From Rubripirellula tenax (GTDB lineage Bacteria > Planctomycetota > Planctomycetia > Pirellulales > Pirellulaceae): 64,000 nucleotides of DNA. The DNA is taken from contig NZ_SJPW01000005.1 in the NCBI RefSeq assembly GCF_007860125.1, positions 62,001-126,000 of the forward strand. Direction: 5' to 3'. Under the pieces are notes generated by a model. The model was not told the DNA's origin. It saw only the letters and a program-made list of their open reading frames with translations, and searched no databases. Below, in pieces: positions 39,961-46,730 of the stretch (positions are counted from its first letter, which is position 1; every line of letters begins with the position of its first letter). The position numbers were made by a program, and so were the translations under genes.

Positions 39961-40257
39961 TTAGAACTGAAACACGAACCCGTCATGCTCGCGGCGATAC
40001 TCGGTCAACGCGTCTTCGTCGGCATCGGACAACGATTGATCACGAAACGAAACTTCACACGCACTCGGCCCATCCAACCCGCCAAGGATGTTCAACAGCG
40101 TCGACTTGCCGCTACCCGATGCGCCCAAGATGACCACAAAATCCCCGGCGAACATCTCAACATCAACGGCTCGCAACGCATGAACATCGACTTCGCCCAT
40201 GCGATAGACCTTGGTCACGCCGCGGGTGGTGAAGGCGGTGGTTTGGATGGTGGACAT
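39961..40257 (-). pseudogene. MacB/LolD-type ABC ATPase, N-terminal fragment
   Basis: 98 residues from ATG 40257: [20 protein letters not shown], Walker [19 protein letters not shown], then [15 protein letters not shown] and a stop just at the Q-loop. The signature motif, Walker B and the rest are gone. With the adaptor fragment it marks a former macrolide/peptide efflux operon lost by deletion. Confidence 0.82.
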
Positions 40258-40265
40258 GGAGAGGT

Positions 40266-40382
40266 TTGACGCAGAGTCGGGGAGGCGACGAGACGCGGAG
40301 CTTTGGTGGGACGGTGGCAACGCAGAACAAGATCAGAAACCTTGAATCTTTGCGTCCCCGCGTCTCCCCGCCTCTGCGTCGA
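40266..40382. repeat. GACGCAGAG-type inverted repeat, copy 6
   Basis: Left arm TTGACGCAGAGTCGGGGAGG, right arm CGCGTCTCCCCGCCTCTGCGTC, with a centre of about 50 bases, between the ABC ATPase fragment and the activator site at 40453. Confidence 0.88.
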
Positions 40383-40452
40383 GTTCTCCCCCAACGATGC
40401 ACCGCCGTTACCGCCACGATTCCACGTCAAACCAAAACTCAAACCAACCAAA

Positions 40453-40468
40453 CCGTGCGTCCTTGCAC
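40453..40468. promoter_or_regulatory. putative activator site of DUF4404 operon
   Basis: CGTGCGTCCTTGCACG fits CGTGC-N6-GCACR exactly, 65 bases upstream of the -24 GG. Confidence 0.6.
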
Positions 40469-40531
40469 GCACCCGTGCTTTCAGGACCACATCAAGCAAA
40501 AACAACGCATTCCGATGCATCATCTCGCGAC

Positions 40532-40547
40532 TGGAATACGACGTGCG
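40532..40547 (+). promoter_or_regulatory. sigma-54 promoter of DUF4404/hydrolase operon
   Basis: TGGAATACGACGTGCG, GG-N10-GC, 48 bases before the ATG at 40595. Confidence 0.62.
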
Positions 40548-40594
40548 ACGTTCCAGGATCAGTCACCCCCGTTCCCCGCTTTGAGTCCACCATC

Positions 40595-40852
40595 ATGCAA
40601 GAGTCGCTGCAAACTACACTGCGGAAGCTTCACGACCAGCTCGCCGAACTCGACGGCCTGGATTCCGCCGAGCGTGAACAACTTGAAATCGCGATCCATG
40701 AAATCCAAGACAGCCTGGACCGTTTTGACATCAGGTCATCCGATCTCGCCAAACGGTTCTACCAGTCGACCGAAAAATTCTCCGAGAACCACCCGCACCT
40801 GACCCAAACCGCCGGCCAATTCGCTGACGTGTTATCGCAAATGGGCATTTGA
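40595..40852 (+). CDS. DUF4404 family small helical protein
   Basis: 85 residues, beginning MQESLQTTLRKLHDQLAELD and ending TAGQFADVLSQMGI, as DUF4404 proteins do. All helix, acidic, cytoplasmic; function unknown. The start fits the sigma-54 promoter; the longer open frame upstream spans the promoter and is not used. It lies 31 bases before the hydrolase gene and is probably co-transcribed. Confidence 0.85.
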   Translation: MQESLQTTLRKLHDQLAELDGLDSAEREQLEIAIHEIQDSLDRFDIRSSDLAKRFYQSTEKFSENHPHLTQTAGQFADVLSQMGI

Positions 40853-40883
40853 TTTCGCCGCTATTTTGAAACGGAGTCTTTCG

Positions 40884-41570
40884 ATGAATCATCTCGCTTC
40901 CTCAAAACTCACCAGCCACCGGATTGGACCAAGACGACTCAAAGCGGTGTTGACGGTTCCCGAGCATTCCGCCGAATCGCTTGTCACCGGCCTGGTTGTG
41001 TTCGCTCATGGAAGTGACAGTAGCTGTGTCAGCCCACGGAACGAACACATTGCCAATCGACTGAGACAATCCGGCATGGCAACGCTGTTGTTTGATTTCT
41101 TGACCGAGTCGGAATCTTCCGAACGCGACAATTCTTTCAAGCCCTCGTTGTTGGCCGAACGATTGGGCGAAGCGATCACGTGGGCACAACAACAACCCGA
41201 ACTGCAAGCGTTACCGCTGGGGTTGTTTGGTTCCGGAACCGGCATGTCGGCGGTCATCGTTTACGCAGCGGATCATCCCACCACAGTGCAAACCATCGTC
41301 GGACGAGGCGGGCGAACCGATCTGGCGTCGCCATGGCTGACGCACGTGACGGCACCGGCGTTATTCATCGTCGGCGATTCGGACAGGTCGGTGCTGTCCG
41401 CAAATCAAGCCGCCTGCCGATCCGTTGCTGGTACAAGCCGACTCGAAGTGATTGCCGGTGCGTCTCATTTGTTTTCCGAAACGGGCAAGCTCGATGAAGT
41501 CGCCGAACTGGCCGCCGATTGGTTTGCCAAACGTCTCACACAAGCCGCGACCGAACCGGCAACCGACTGA
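40884..41570 (+). CDS. alpha/beta-hydrolase-fold protein lacking the nucleophile serine
   Basis: 228 residues from ATG 40884 with GGAG 7 bases upstream. It is dienelactone-hydrolase-like: GLVVFAHGSDSSCVSPRNEHIA near the start, DSDRSV with the acid and GASHLF with the histidine. At the nucleophile elbow, where relatives read GASTG, this protein has GSGTG (residues 116-120), so position 118 is glycine and the serine is shifted by one. It may be inactive or use another mechanism. Relatives are often joined to phosphoribosyltransferases in stress clusters. Confidence 0.78.
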   Translation: MNHLASSKLTSHRIGPRRLKAVLTVPEHSAESLVTGLVVFAHGSDSSCVSPRNEHIANRLRQSGMATLLFDFLTESESSERDNSFKPSLLAERLGEAITWAQQQPELQALPLGLFGSGTGMSAVIVYAADHPTTVQTIVGRGGRTDLASPWLTHVTAPALFIVGDSDRSVLSANQAACRSVAGTSRLEVIAGASHLFSETGKLDEVAELAADWFAKRLTQAATEPATD

Positions 41571-41644
41571 CCCTCATCGCAACGCAGCTTGCTTCGTGCT
41601 TCCCACATCCAAAACACGAGCAGCCAACAACTGCACAAAGACCG

Positions 41645-42004
41645 TCAACAGCATACCGATCGGAACAGATGTCCGGTCGTGACGTTGTAATTCACTACGA
41701 TCGTTTCCCAGGGAACACCCACCGCGTAGTGAAAGAACCCAAATTCAAATGCGACGGTGTTGACCACCCAAAGGCATCCGGCCCCCACCAACGGTATCGA
41801 GCCAGTTGGGAACCATCCGCGTTGGAGGAACTGGCAAGCGAGGATCACCCCGGTTGCCAACACCATCGTGATGCCAATCGGCTGAGCAACCATCGCCGAT
41901 AGATGTCGTTCCAATACGAACCACCGAAAGATGCCTTCGAAGATCGCGAAGCCAAACAAAACTAACCAAGACAGAAACGATTGCGAGAACGGGCGGATGC
42001 TCAT
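41645..42004 (-). CDS. multi-pass membrane protein
   Basis: 119 residues from ATG 42004 with three or four hydrophobic helices: FLSWLVLFGFAIFEGIF, VAQPIGITMVLATGVILACQF, SIPLVGAGCLWVVNTVAFEF and a last segment. No family recognised. The end (LFRSVCC) is abrupt and the protein may have lost its C terminus. It is divergent from the histidine kinase gene, with a good sigma-54 promoter for the membrane gene only. Confidence 0.6.
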   Translation of the reverse strand: MSIRPFSQSFLSWLVLFGFAIFEGIFRWFVLERHLSAMVAQPIGITMVLATGVILACQFLQRGWFPTGSIPLVGAGCLWVVNTVAFEFGFFHYAVGVPWETIVVNYNVTTGHLFRSVCC

Positions 42005-42063
42005 GGGATGATCCAATAGCGTGTTCCCTGTCGCGGGGAAGCGAGGTCGGTATGATGGGTAAA

Positions 42064-42079
42064 AGCACACCCAGTACCA
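42064..42079 (-). promoter_or_regulatory. sigma-54 promoter of membrane-protein gene
   Basis: Minus-strand TGGTACTGGGTGTGCT, GG-N10-GC, 60 bases before the ATG at 42004. No clear activator palindrome nearby. Confidence 0.55.
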
Positions 42080-42109
42080 TCCACGCACCCATTTCGCCGG
42101 GGATCAAAA

Positions 42110-43549
42110 ATGAGAGACGAGCTAAACATCTTGCTCGTCGAAGACGATCCCGACGGGCAAGCTAACCTGGTCGACGTTTTGGAATTGGACGGACACCAAG
42201 TGCGGGTCGTCAGCAGCCTGGGCGAAATCCGTGATGCTGGCGTTCGAGATGATGTCGAGCTGGTGATTTTGGATCGCTTGCTGCCGGATGGGAACGTCGA
42301 AGACGCGCTCCCCGAACTCACCGAATGGCTTCCCCAAGCCGAGTTCATTGTTGTGACCGGCTTCGCCGATGTGGAAAGCACGATCAAGGCGTTTCGGTTG
42401 GGTGTGACCGATTACATGCTCAAACCGGTCCATCCGGATGTGATCCGTCAGAGCGTCGCGCGGATCGCCCGCCAAAAACGCATTGAGATGGAGCTTCATC
42501 AACAGCAACAATTTGCCAACCAGATTTTGGATACGGCTGAAGGCTTCATCGTCGTGCTCGACCTGCAAGGACGCGTGGTGCGAGTCAATCAACACTTCAC
42601 CAAGGTCACCGGTTGGCAACAGGAGCAATTGGTGGGCAAAGAATACATCGAGCACTGCATCCCCGAAGTTGAACGCGTTCGTCTTCGCGAAGTCTTTCAT
42701 ACCGCTGTGGATGGCAACCAATGTTCGGGGGTTTGCAACGGAGTCCTGACGACCACCGGCCGCGTTCGGCAGATCCGCTGGTCCAATTCCACTTTGAAAA
42801 ATAGAGACGGCACCATCACCGCCGTGCTGGGGATCGGAGTCGACGTCACCGATGTCATCGAAGCACAAGAAGCCGCCGCGAGGGATCATCGCTTGGCCGC
42901 GATCGGTCAAACGGTCGCCGGTCTGGCTCACGAAAGTCGCAACGCACTGCATCGCATCCAAACCGCCGTCGAAATCCTGCGACTCGATATTCCAATCGAA
43001 TCCGAGTGCCGCGAAGAAGTCGATTCGGTCGCCCGCGCCGCGACGGAACTGAACAATACTTTGGAGGAGGTCAGGCAGTTTGCCGCTCCGATTCACTTGC
43101 ACCGAGAATCCGTCCTACTGCACGAAGTCTGGCAACGCGTTTGGGGTTACCTGTCCAAAGTTCGCGGCAACCGCGACGCACAACTCGTCGACGCCGATTG
43201 TGGGTGTCCGGTGAAGGTGGACGTGTTGCGAATGGAACAAGTGTTTCGCAATCTGTTTGAAAATTCCTTGGCCGCTTGCGAAGATCCGGTTTGCATTCAC
43301 GTTCGCTGCAAGTGCGACGGACCCGAAATGATCTTGGTGGAAATGGAAGACAACGGTCCCGGCTTGGACGCGGAGCAACGCGAGAAACTCTTCGAGCCCT
43401 TCTACACCACGAAGGCCCGCGGCACCGGACTTGGAATGTCCATCGCTCAGCGGGTCGTGGAAGCACACGGTGGCGACATCCAAGTCGGTGATGCTCCTGA
43501 ACAAGGTGCCAAGTTTCTGATCCGGTTGCGAAAAGAATTCTCACGGTGA
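42110..43549 (+). CDS. hybrid REC-PAS histidine kinase
   Basis: 479 residues, cytoplasmic: an N-terminal receiver (pocket EDD, phospho-acceptor Asp55), a PAS domain around 130-250 (ILDTAEGFIVVLDLQGRVV, VTGWQQEQLVGKE), a HisKA segment with LAHESRNALHRI (His274) and a HATPase domain with NLFENSLAAC, DNGPGLD and GTGLGMSIAQ. GGGGAT precedes the ATG. No membrane segment, so it senses an internal cue (redox, ligand or another kinase through its receiver). It is the only complete kinase in the window and the best partner for the NtrC-type regulator, although 16 kb away. Confidence 0.9.
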   Translation: MRDELNILLVEDDPDGQANLVDVLELDGHQVRVVSSLGEIRDAGVRDDVELVILDRLLPDGNVEDALPELTEWLPQAEFIVVTGFADVESTIKAFRLGVTDYMLKPVHPDVIRQSVARIARQKRIEMELHQQQQFANQILDTAEGFIVVLDLQGRVVRVNQHFTKVTGWQQEQLVGKEYIEHCIPEVERVRLREVFHTAVDGNQCSGVCNGVLTTTGRVRQIRWSNSTLKNRDGTITAVLGIGVDVTDVIEAQEAAARDHRLAAIGQTVAGLAHESRNALHRIQTAVEILRLDIPIESECREEVDSVARAATELNNTLEEVRQFAAPIHLHRESVLLHEVWQRVWGYLSKVRGNRDAQLVDADCGCPVKVDVLRMEQVFRNLFENSLAACEDPVCIHVRCKCDGPEMILVEMEDNGPGLDAEQREKLFEPFYTTKARGTGLGMSIAQRVVEAHGGDIQVGDAPEQGAKFLIRLRKEFSR

Positions 43550-44170
43550 CGCATTCGCGTGGACGCTGTATTCGCGTTGCGGCTTGCGTGTGAAGGCGAA
43601 TCGAGGTTGTGGCGTTGGCTCTCGCCGACAACTGTGAATGAACTTAGCGAACTCGCTTGCAAAGTCGTCAACGTTATCCCAATTGGTGAATTCGTAGTCG
43701 CGATTCAGTTCGGTGGGACGCCATGACTTCTCGGCGATCCAGTGCATCAGCCGTTTCTTCAGCCATCCGTATCGAGAGTAGCGAAGGGCTCCGGCGAAAC
43801 AGGCTCGACGCGATGGGGTGAAGTTTTCTTCCTGCAAAAACTCGTCGGCAAGCCGTCTGGCCTCGGCACGATCCTTGAATCTCTTGCTGACGATTCCAAG
43901 GCTCACCGAAAAGAACGCGGCCGGGATATCGGCGAGCAAATCACGGTGTTGACGAATGCACCAAGCGATTCGCGGATCGTGCTGGGCGTAGTGCAACGAC
44001 GATCCCAAGACGACCGCCTCGTACGATTCCACCGCCAACTCGGTGATGTCATGCCGAGTCACGTCAAACGTGTCGGTCGGCACACCGCCGGCGGTCATGC
44101 CTTTGGCGATTCGCTGTGCGATCTGTTCGGTTTGCCCTTCGCAAGTGGCGTAGATGACGATGGCGCGCAT
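43541..44170 (-). CDS. flavodoxin-domain protein (HemG-like)
   Basis: 209 residues from ATG 44170: FMN-phosphate loop YATCEGQTEQIAQRIA near residues 6-21, VVLGSSLHYAQHDPRIAWCI, and FAGALRYSRYGWLKKRLMHWIA. This is the protoporphyrinogen oxidase HemG/flavodoxin_5 pattern, which oxidises protoporphyrinogen IX with electrons to quinone, even without oxygen. Haem supply for the c-type cytochromes would be a fitting role. A 40-residue tail after AKFIHSCRR is extra. In an operon with the BON gene; its end overlaps the kinase gene by 9 bases. Confidence 0.82.
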   Translation of the reverse strand: MRAIVIYATCEGQTEQIAQRIAKGMTAGGVPTDTFDVTRHDITELAVESYEAVVLGSSLHYAQHDPRIAWCIRQHRDLLADIPAAFFSVSLGIVSKRFKDRAEARRLADEFLQEENFTPSRRACFAGALRYSRYGWLKKRLMHWIAEKSWRPTELNRDYEFTNWDNVDDFASEFAKFIHSCRREPTPQPRFAFTRKPQREYSVHANASP

Positions 44171-44199
44171 GGGTTGGATCTCCTGTGGACTTGTTGGAT

Positions 44200-44484
44200 T
44201 CAAAGCTCAACGCGGACGTTGTTTCGGATTTGCAGACCGATCGCAGGCGACCGCACGGCTTCCTGGGCGAGTTGCTTGAGGTAGTACGACTTCACACGAC
44301 CCGACGAAACGATCTCGCCATCTCGCAGCATCACTTCAATACGATCCAACCCGCGGTGGCCCGCTCGTCGAATCGCCTGTTCAAACGCAAGTGTCTTTTC
44401 ATCCGACGCATCTTCAGGCGGTCGCGTGCTCACCTTTGCATGAAAACGAGTCACGACGTGCTCGACCGATTGGACCAATGACAT
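44200..44484 (-). CDS. BON-domain-like protein
   Basis: 94 residues, no signal peptide. Residues 30-94 look like one BON (OsmY-type) alpha/beta module: FEQAIRRAGHRGLDRIEVML, GEIVSSGRVKSYYLKQLAQE and a final strand. BON modules bind lipids or ligands; these appear next to stress genes in several bacteria. It precedes the HemG-like gene by 29 bases. A -24/-12-like match upstream has 11 rather than 10 intervening bases and is not claimed. Confidence 0.65.
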   Translation of the reverse strand: MSLVQSVEHVVTRFHAKVSTRPPEDASDEKTLAFEQAIRRAGHRGLDRIEVMLRDGEIVSSGRVKSYYLKQLAQEAVRSPAIGLQIRNNVRVEL

Positions 44485-44600
44485 AAGCTAGCATTGACGA
44501 GAAGAATGCAAGAGTCGGAACCATCGCGATTCGCAAAATCAATCCAAAGCGAACCCCATGCCGAAAGATGATTCAGTCTTCGGAACCTAAACCCTGTTAG

Positions 44601-44616
44601 CGGCATTGGGTATGCA
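44601..44616 (+). promoter_or_regulatory. sigma-54 promoter of PAS-kinase remnant
   Basis: CGGCATTGGGTATGCA, GG-N10-GC, 49 bases before the ATG at 44665. Confidence 0.55.
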
Positions 44617-44664
44617 CAAACGTATTCCCCGCAACGAAGCGTTCACGATTGCGAGACCCACAGC

Positions 44665-45270
44665 ATGCCGACCCCACCCCATCCCCTGCGTCACAATCGC
44701 CTCGCCAGTTTGCTGCTGGAGGCGGCCAACAGTGCGATACTCCTGGGCAATTCCAAGGGATTGATCGAGGCGGTCAACCCGATCGCCGAACGGACGTTCG
44801 GCTACTCCGAAGCGGAATTGCTTGGCCGGTCGGTCGCCATTGTTTTTCCACAAGCCGCCAACGGTGCGAATGAGTCACACCCCGCGTGCATCCTGGCACA
44901 ACTGAGCGAACCGACCAGCGGTCCGCCGATACACGTAAAAGGTCGCCGCAAAGACGGATCGACGTTCTCCGCCGAAGTCACCATCCACCGCCTCACCGCT
45001 TTGGAACATGAAATACGGGACCATGACAAAGCAGACGGCGACACACGACTGGTCAACGTGATCGAGTTGGCAACCTCCGTCTCGCCGCAGCAAAGACGCA
45101 TCGAAAGCGAACGCATTGCGGCGGTCCTGCAAATGGTCGAAGCAAAGCGACACCTCGACGGCGTCGGCGAGATCCAGATCGCTCGTGCCGGAACCAATCC
45201 GGAGCTGAGTCATCTCACTGGATTCACGCTCTACGGGATCTTCGAGTGTAATTACGATTGTGGCGGATGA
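44665..45270 (+). pseudogene. PAS sensor kinase truncated before the kinase domain
   Basis: The frame codes 201 residues. Residues 10-140 are a PAS domain (LLEAANSAILLGNSKGLIE, FGYSEAELLGRSVAIVFP, KGRRKDGSTFSAEVTIHR). It is followed by RRIESERIAAVLQMVE, which is the linker that normally enters the HisKA helix (compare AGLAHESRNAL in the kinase at 42110). At about 45135-45150 the sequence changes to the antisense of a GspE-type fragment, so the histidine and ATPase domains are lost. It still has a sigma-54 promoter. Confidence 0.8.
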
Positions 45271-45480
45271 GCTTAGTTCTTCAGCCATGCCATACATGAG
45301 CGTCGACTTTCCGCTACCCGTCGGCCCAACCACGACGACCATCCCGTTCGGGCTGTCTAACCACTTCTGAATCTCCGATAGATCCTCTTCGCGTGTGACC
45401 AACGCTGAAAGTTTCGGCTTTGGGATTTCTCCGCTTCGCCCGGCACTCACAGAGTACCAAATCCGACTTCGGACATCGCA
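45145..45480 (-). pseudogene. GspE/PilB-type secretion ATPase fragment
   Basis: The minus-strand frame reads LVTREEDLSEIQKWLDSPNG, then Walker A VVGPTGSGKSTLMYGMAEEL and ITLEDPVERESSEMTQLRI: the central part of a type II secretion/type IV pilus ATPase. The N-terminal domain and everything after the Asp box are missing. It lies between the truncated PAS kinase and the recombinase, and may be a scar of the recombinase element's arrival. Confidence 0.8.
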
Positions 45481-45483
45481 GCG

Positions 45484-45520
45484 ATGCCTAGAAAACCTCT
45501 TCGGACGCACGCGCGTGAGC
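45484..45520 (+). pseudogene. original 5' end of the serine recombinase gene
   Basis: ATG at 45484 followed by codons for PRKPLRTHARE and one base of the next codon. If the IS element and one AGC are removed, this joins in frame to PLNSEKNPKKTVRCAIYTRK of the recombinase, which gives a normal start for that family. Confidence 0.85.
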
Positions 45521-45555
45521 TGAGGTGGTGACCTGATCCCGGGCGCGCCCAGGGC

Positions 45556-46434
45556 TTATTCTCGACCTGGGTGAGTGGATTCAAACTGGTTGGGTGTTTG
45601 GTAGCCAAGACTCGAGTGCTTTCGATCTTGGTTGTAATAGCTGAAGTAACTTCCGAGTTCACGCTCTCCTTCAGATACAGTCTCGTATTCGGTCGTCTCG
45701 AGTTCAGTCTTGATTGTTCCAAAGCAACTTTCCATGAATGCGTTGTCATAACAGTCGCCAGCGCGACTCATGCTCTGTCGAATTGATGAACGCTTAAGGA
45801 TCTGGCGAAAGCGATTGCCAGCGTACTGGCCACCGCGATCGCTGTGATGGATCAAGTCACCCTCGGGCTGTCGAATCATAATCGCATCTTTCAGACTTCC
45901 AACGACAAGTTGCTCGGTCATCGTTACATCGAGTTTCCATCCGATGAGTCGTCGCGAGAAGCGGTCCATGGTCATGGACAAATAAGCGAAGCGACGACCT
46001 GCTATGGGGATGTAAGTGATGTCGGCGACCCACAATCTGTTGACTGCGTTGAGTTCAAAGCGATCCAGAAGTAAGTTTGGACTGTACCCCAGTCGGTGCC
46101 GACTGTCGGTAGTCTTTGGTTGAAACGACTTGGGCTGAATCGCTTTTAAACCCTGCAATTTCATTGATTCCGCAACGGTTCTTCGGCAAGCGACAATGCC
46201 GCGATCAGACAATTCACTGCTGATTCGTCGGGCTCCATAGCGTCGCCGATGCTTCCAAAAGATGTCGATGATCATTGGGGAAAGCTCCTCTGCCCGCGTT
46301 GACTCATCTCGTTCAGTCGCCTCTTGGAATCCATAGAACGAGCTTCGCGAGAGTGAAAGAACCTGACAGACCTCGGTGGCCGATGCTTTCGTCGAATCAA
46401 TGACTTCTGCCGCCGCGACGAATCGATCACTCAA
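45556..46434 (-). CDS. IS3-family transposase OrfB (DDE integrase)
   Basis: 292 residues. An HTH_21-like part (WKHRRRYGARRISSELSDRG) leads into the rve integrase core with the DDE triad: WVADITYIP, HHSDRGGQYAG and ESCFGTIKTE, and a final YNQDRKHSSLGYQTP. Its frame is open upstream to the A-AAA-AAG slippery site, so the working transposase is probably an OrfAB fusion made by a -1 frameshift. The TTG start of the separate OrfB overlaps the orfA stop. Confidence 0.93.
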   Translation of the reverse strand: MSDRFVAAAEVIDSTKASATEVCQVLSLSRSSFYGFQEATERDESTRAEELSPMIIDIFWKHRRRYGARRISSELSDRGIVACRRTVAESMKLQGLKAIQPKSFQPKTTDSRHRLGYSPNLLLDRFELNAVNRLWVADITYIPIAGRRFAYLSMTMDRFSRRLIGWKLDVTMTEQLVVGSLKDAIMIRQPEGDLIHHSDRGGQYAGNRFRQILKRSSIRQSMSRAGDCYDNAFMESCFGTIKTELETTEYETVSEGERELGSYFSYYNQDRKHSSLGYQTPNQFESTHPGRE

Positions 46435-46730
46435 TCGCTTCGGCTGAAAATAGATAATGCTTTTTTCAAAATGTCACGCTCTCGCTCGACTCTCTTCAGC
46501 TCGGCTTCCAATTCTTTGACCCGGCTGTCGAGCGACGAAGCAACGGGGCCACTTTGTCGCAACTGTTCTCGTTTCCATCGGTACAGCAAGTTTGTACCTG
46601 TAAGGCCGAGCCGGTCAACGATTGAACTCGCGGTATGGCCGTCGAGCAGCATCTGAACTGCATCGCTCTTAAATTGATCGGTAAACTGACGCCGTGATTT
46701 GCTGGTGTCTTTGAGGGGCTTCTTGCTCAT
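46431..46730 (-). CDS. IS3-family transposase OrfA
   Basis: 99 residues: helix-turn-helix (FKSDAVQMLLDGHTASSIVD, LGLTGTNLLYRWKREQL) and a leucine zipper ending RVERERDILKKALSIFSRSD. The codons TTG-AAA-AAA-GCA at about 46467-46458 form the -1 frameshift heptamer A-AAA-AAG; after slippage the reading goes SIIYFQPKRLSDRF into OrfB. Confidence 0.93.
   Translation of the reverse strand: MSKKPLKDTSKSRRQFTDQFKSDAVQMLLDGHTASSIVDRLGLTGTNLLYRWKREQLRQSGPVASSLDSRVKELEAELKRVERERDILKKALSIFSRSD

Noticed and set aside
13857-40382. The six GACGCAGAG repeats as a CRISPR array
   Set aside because: They are separate palindromes kilobases apart with no regular spacers and no cas genes.
44485-44560. A TGGTTCCGACTCTTGCA element upstream of the BON gene
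   Set aside because: GG and GC are 11 bases apart instead of 10, which sigma-54 does not accept; not counted.
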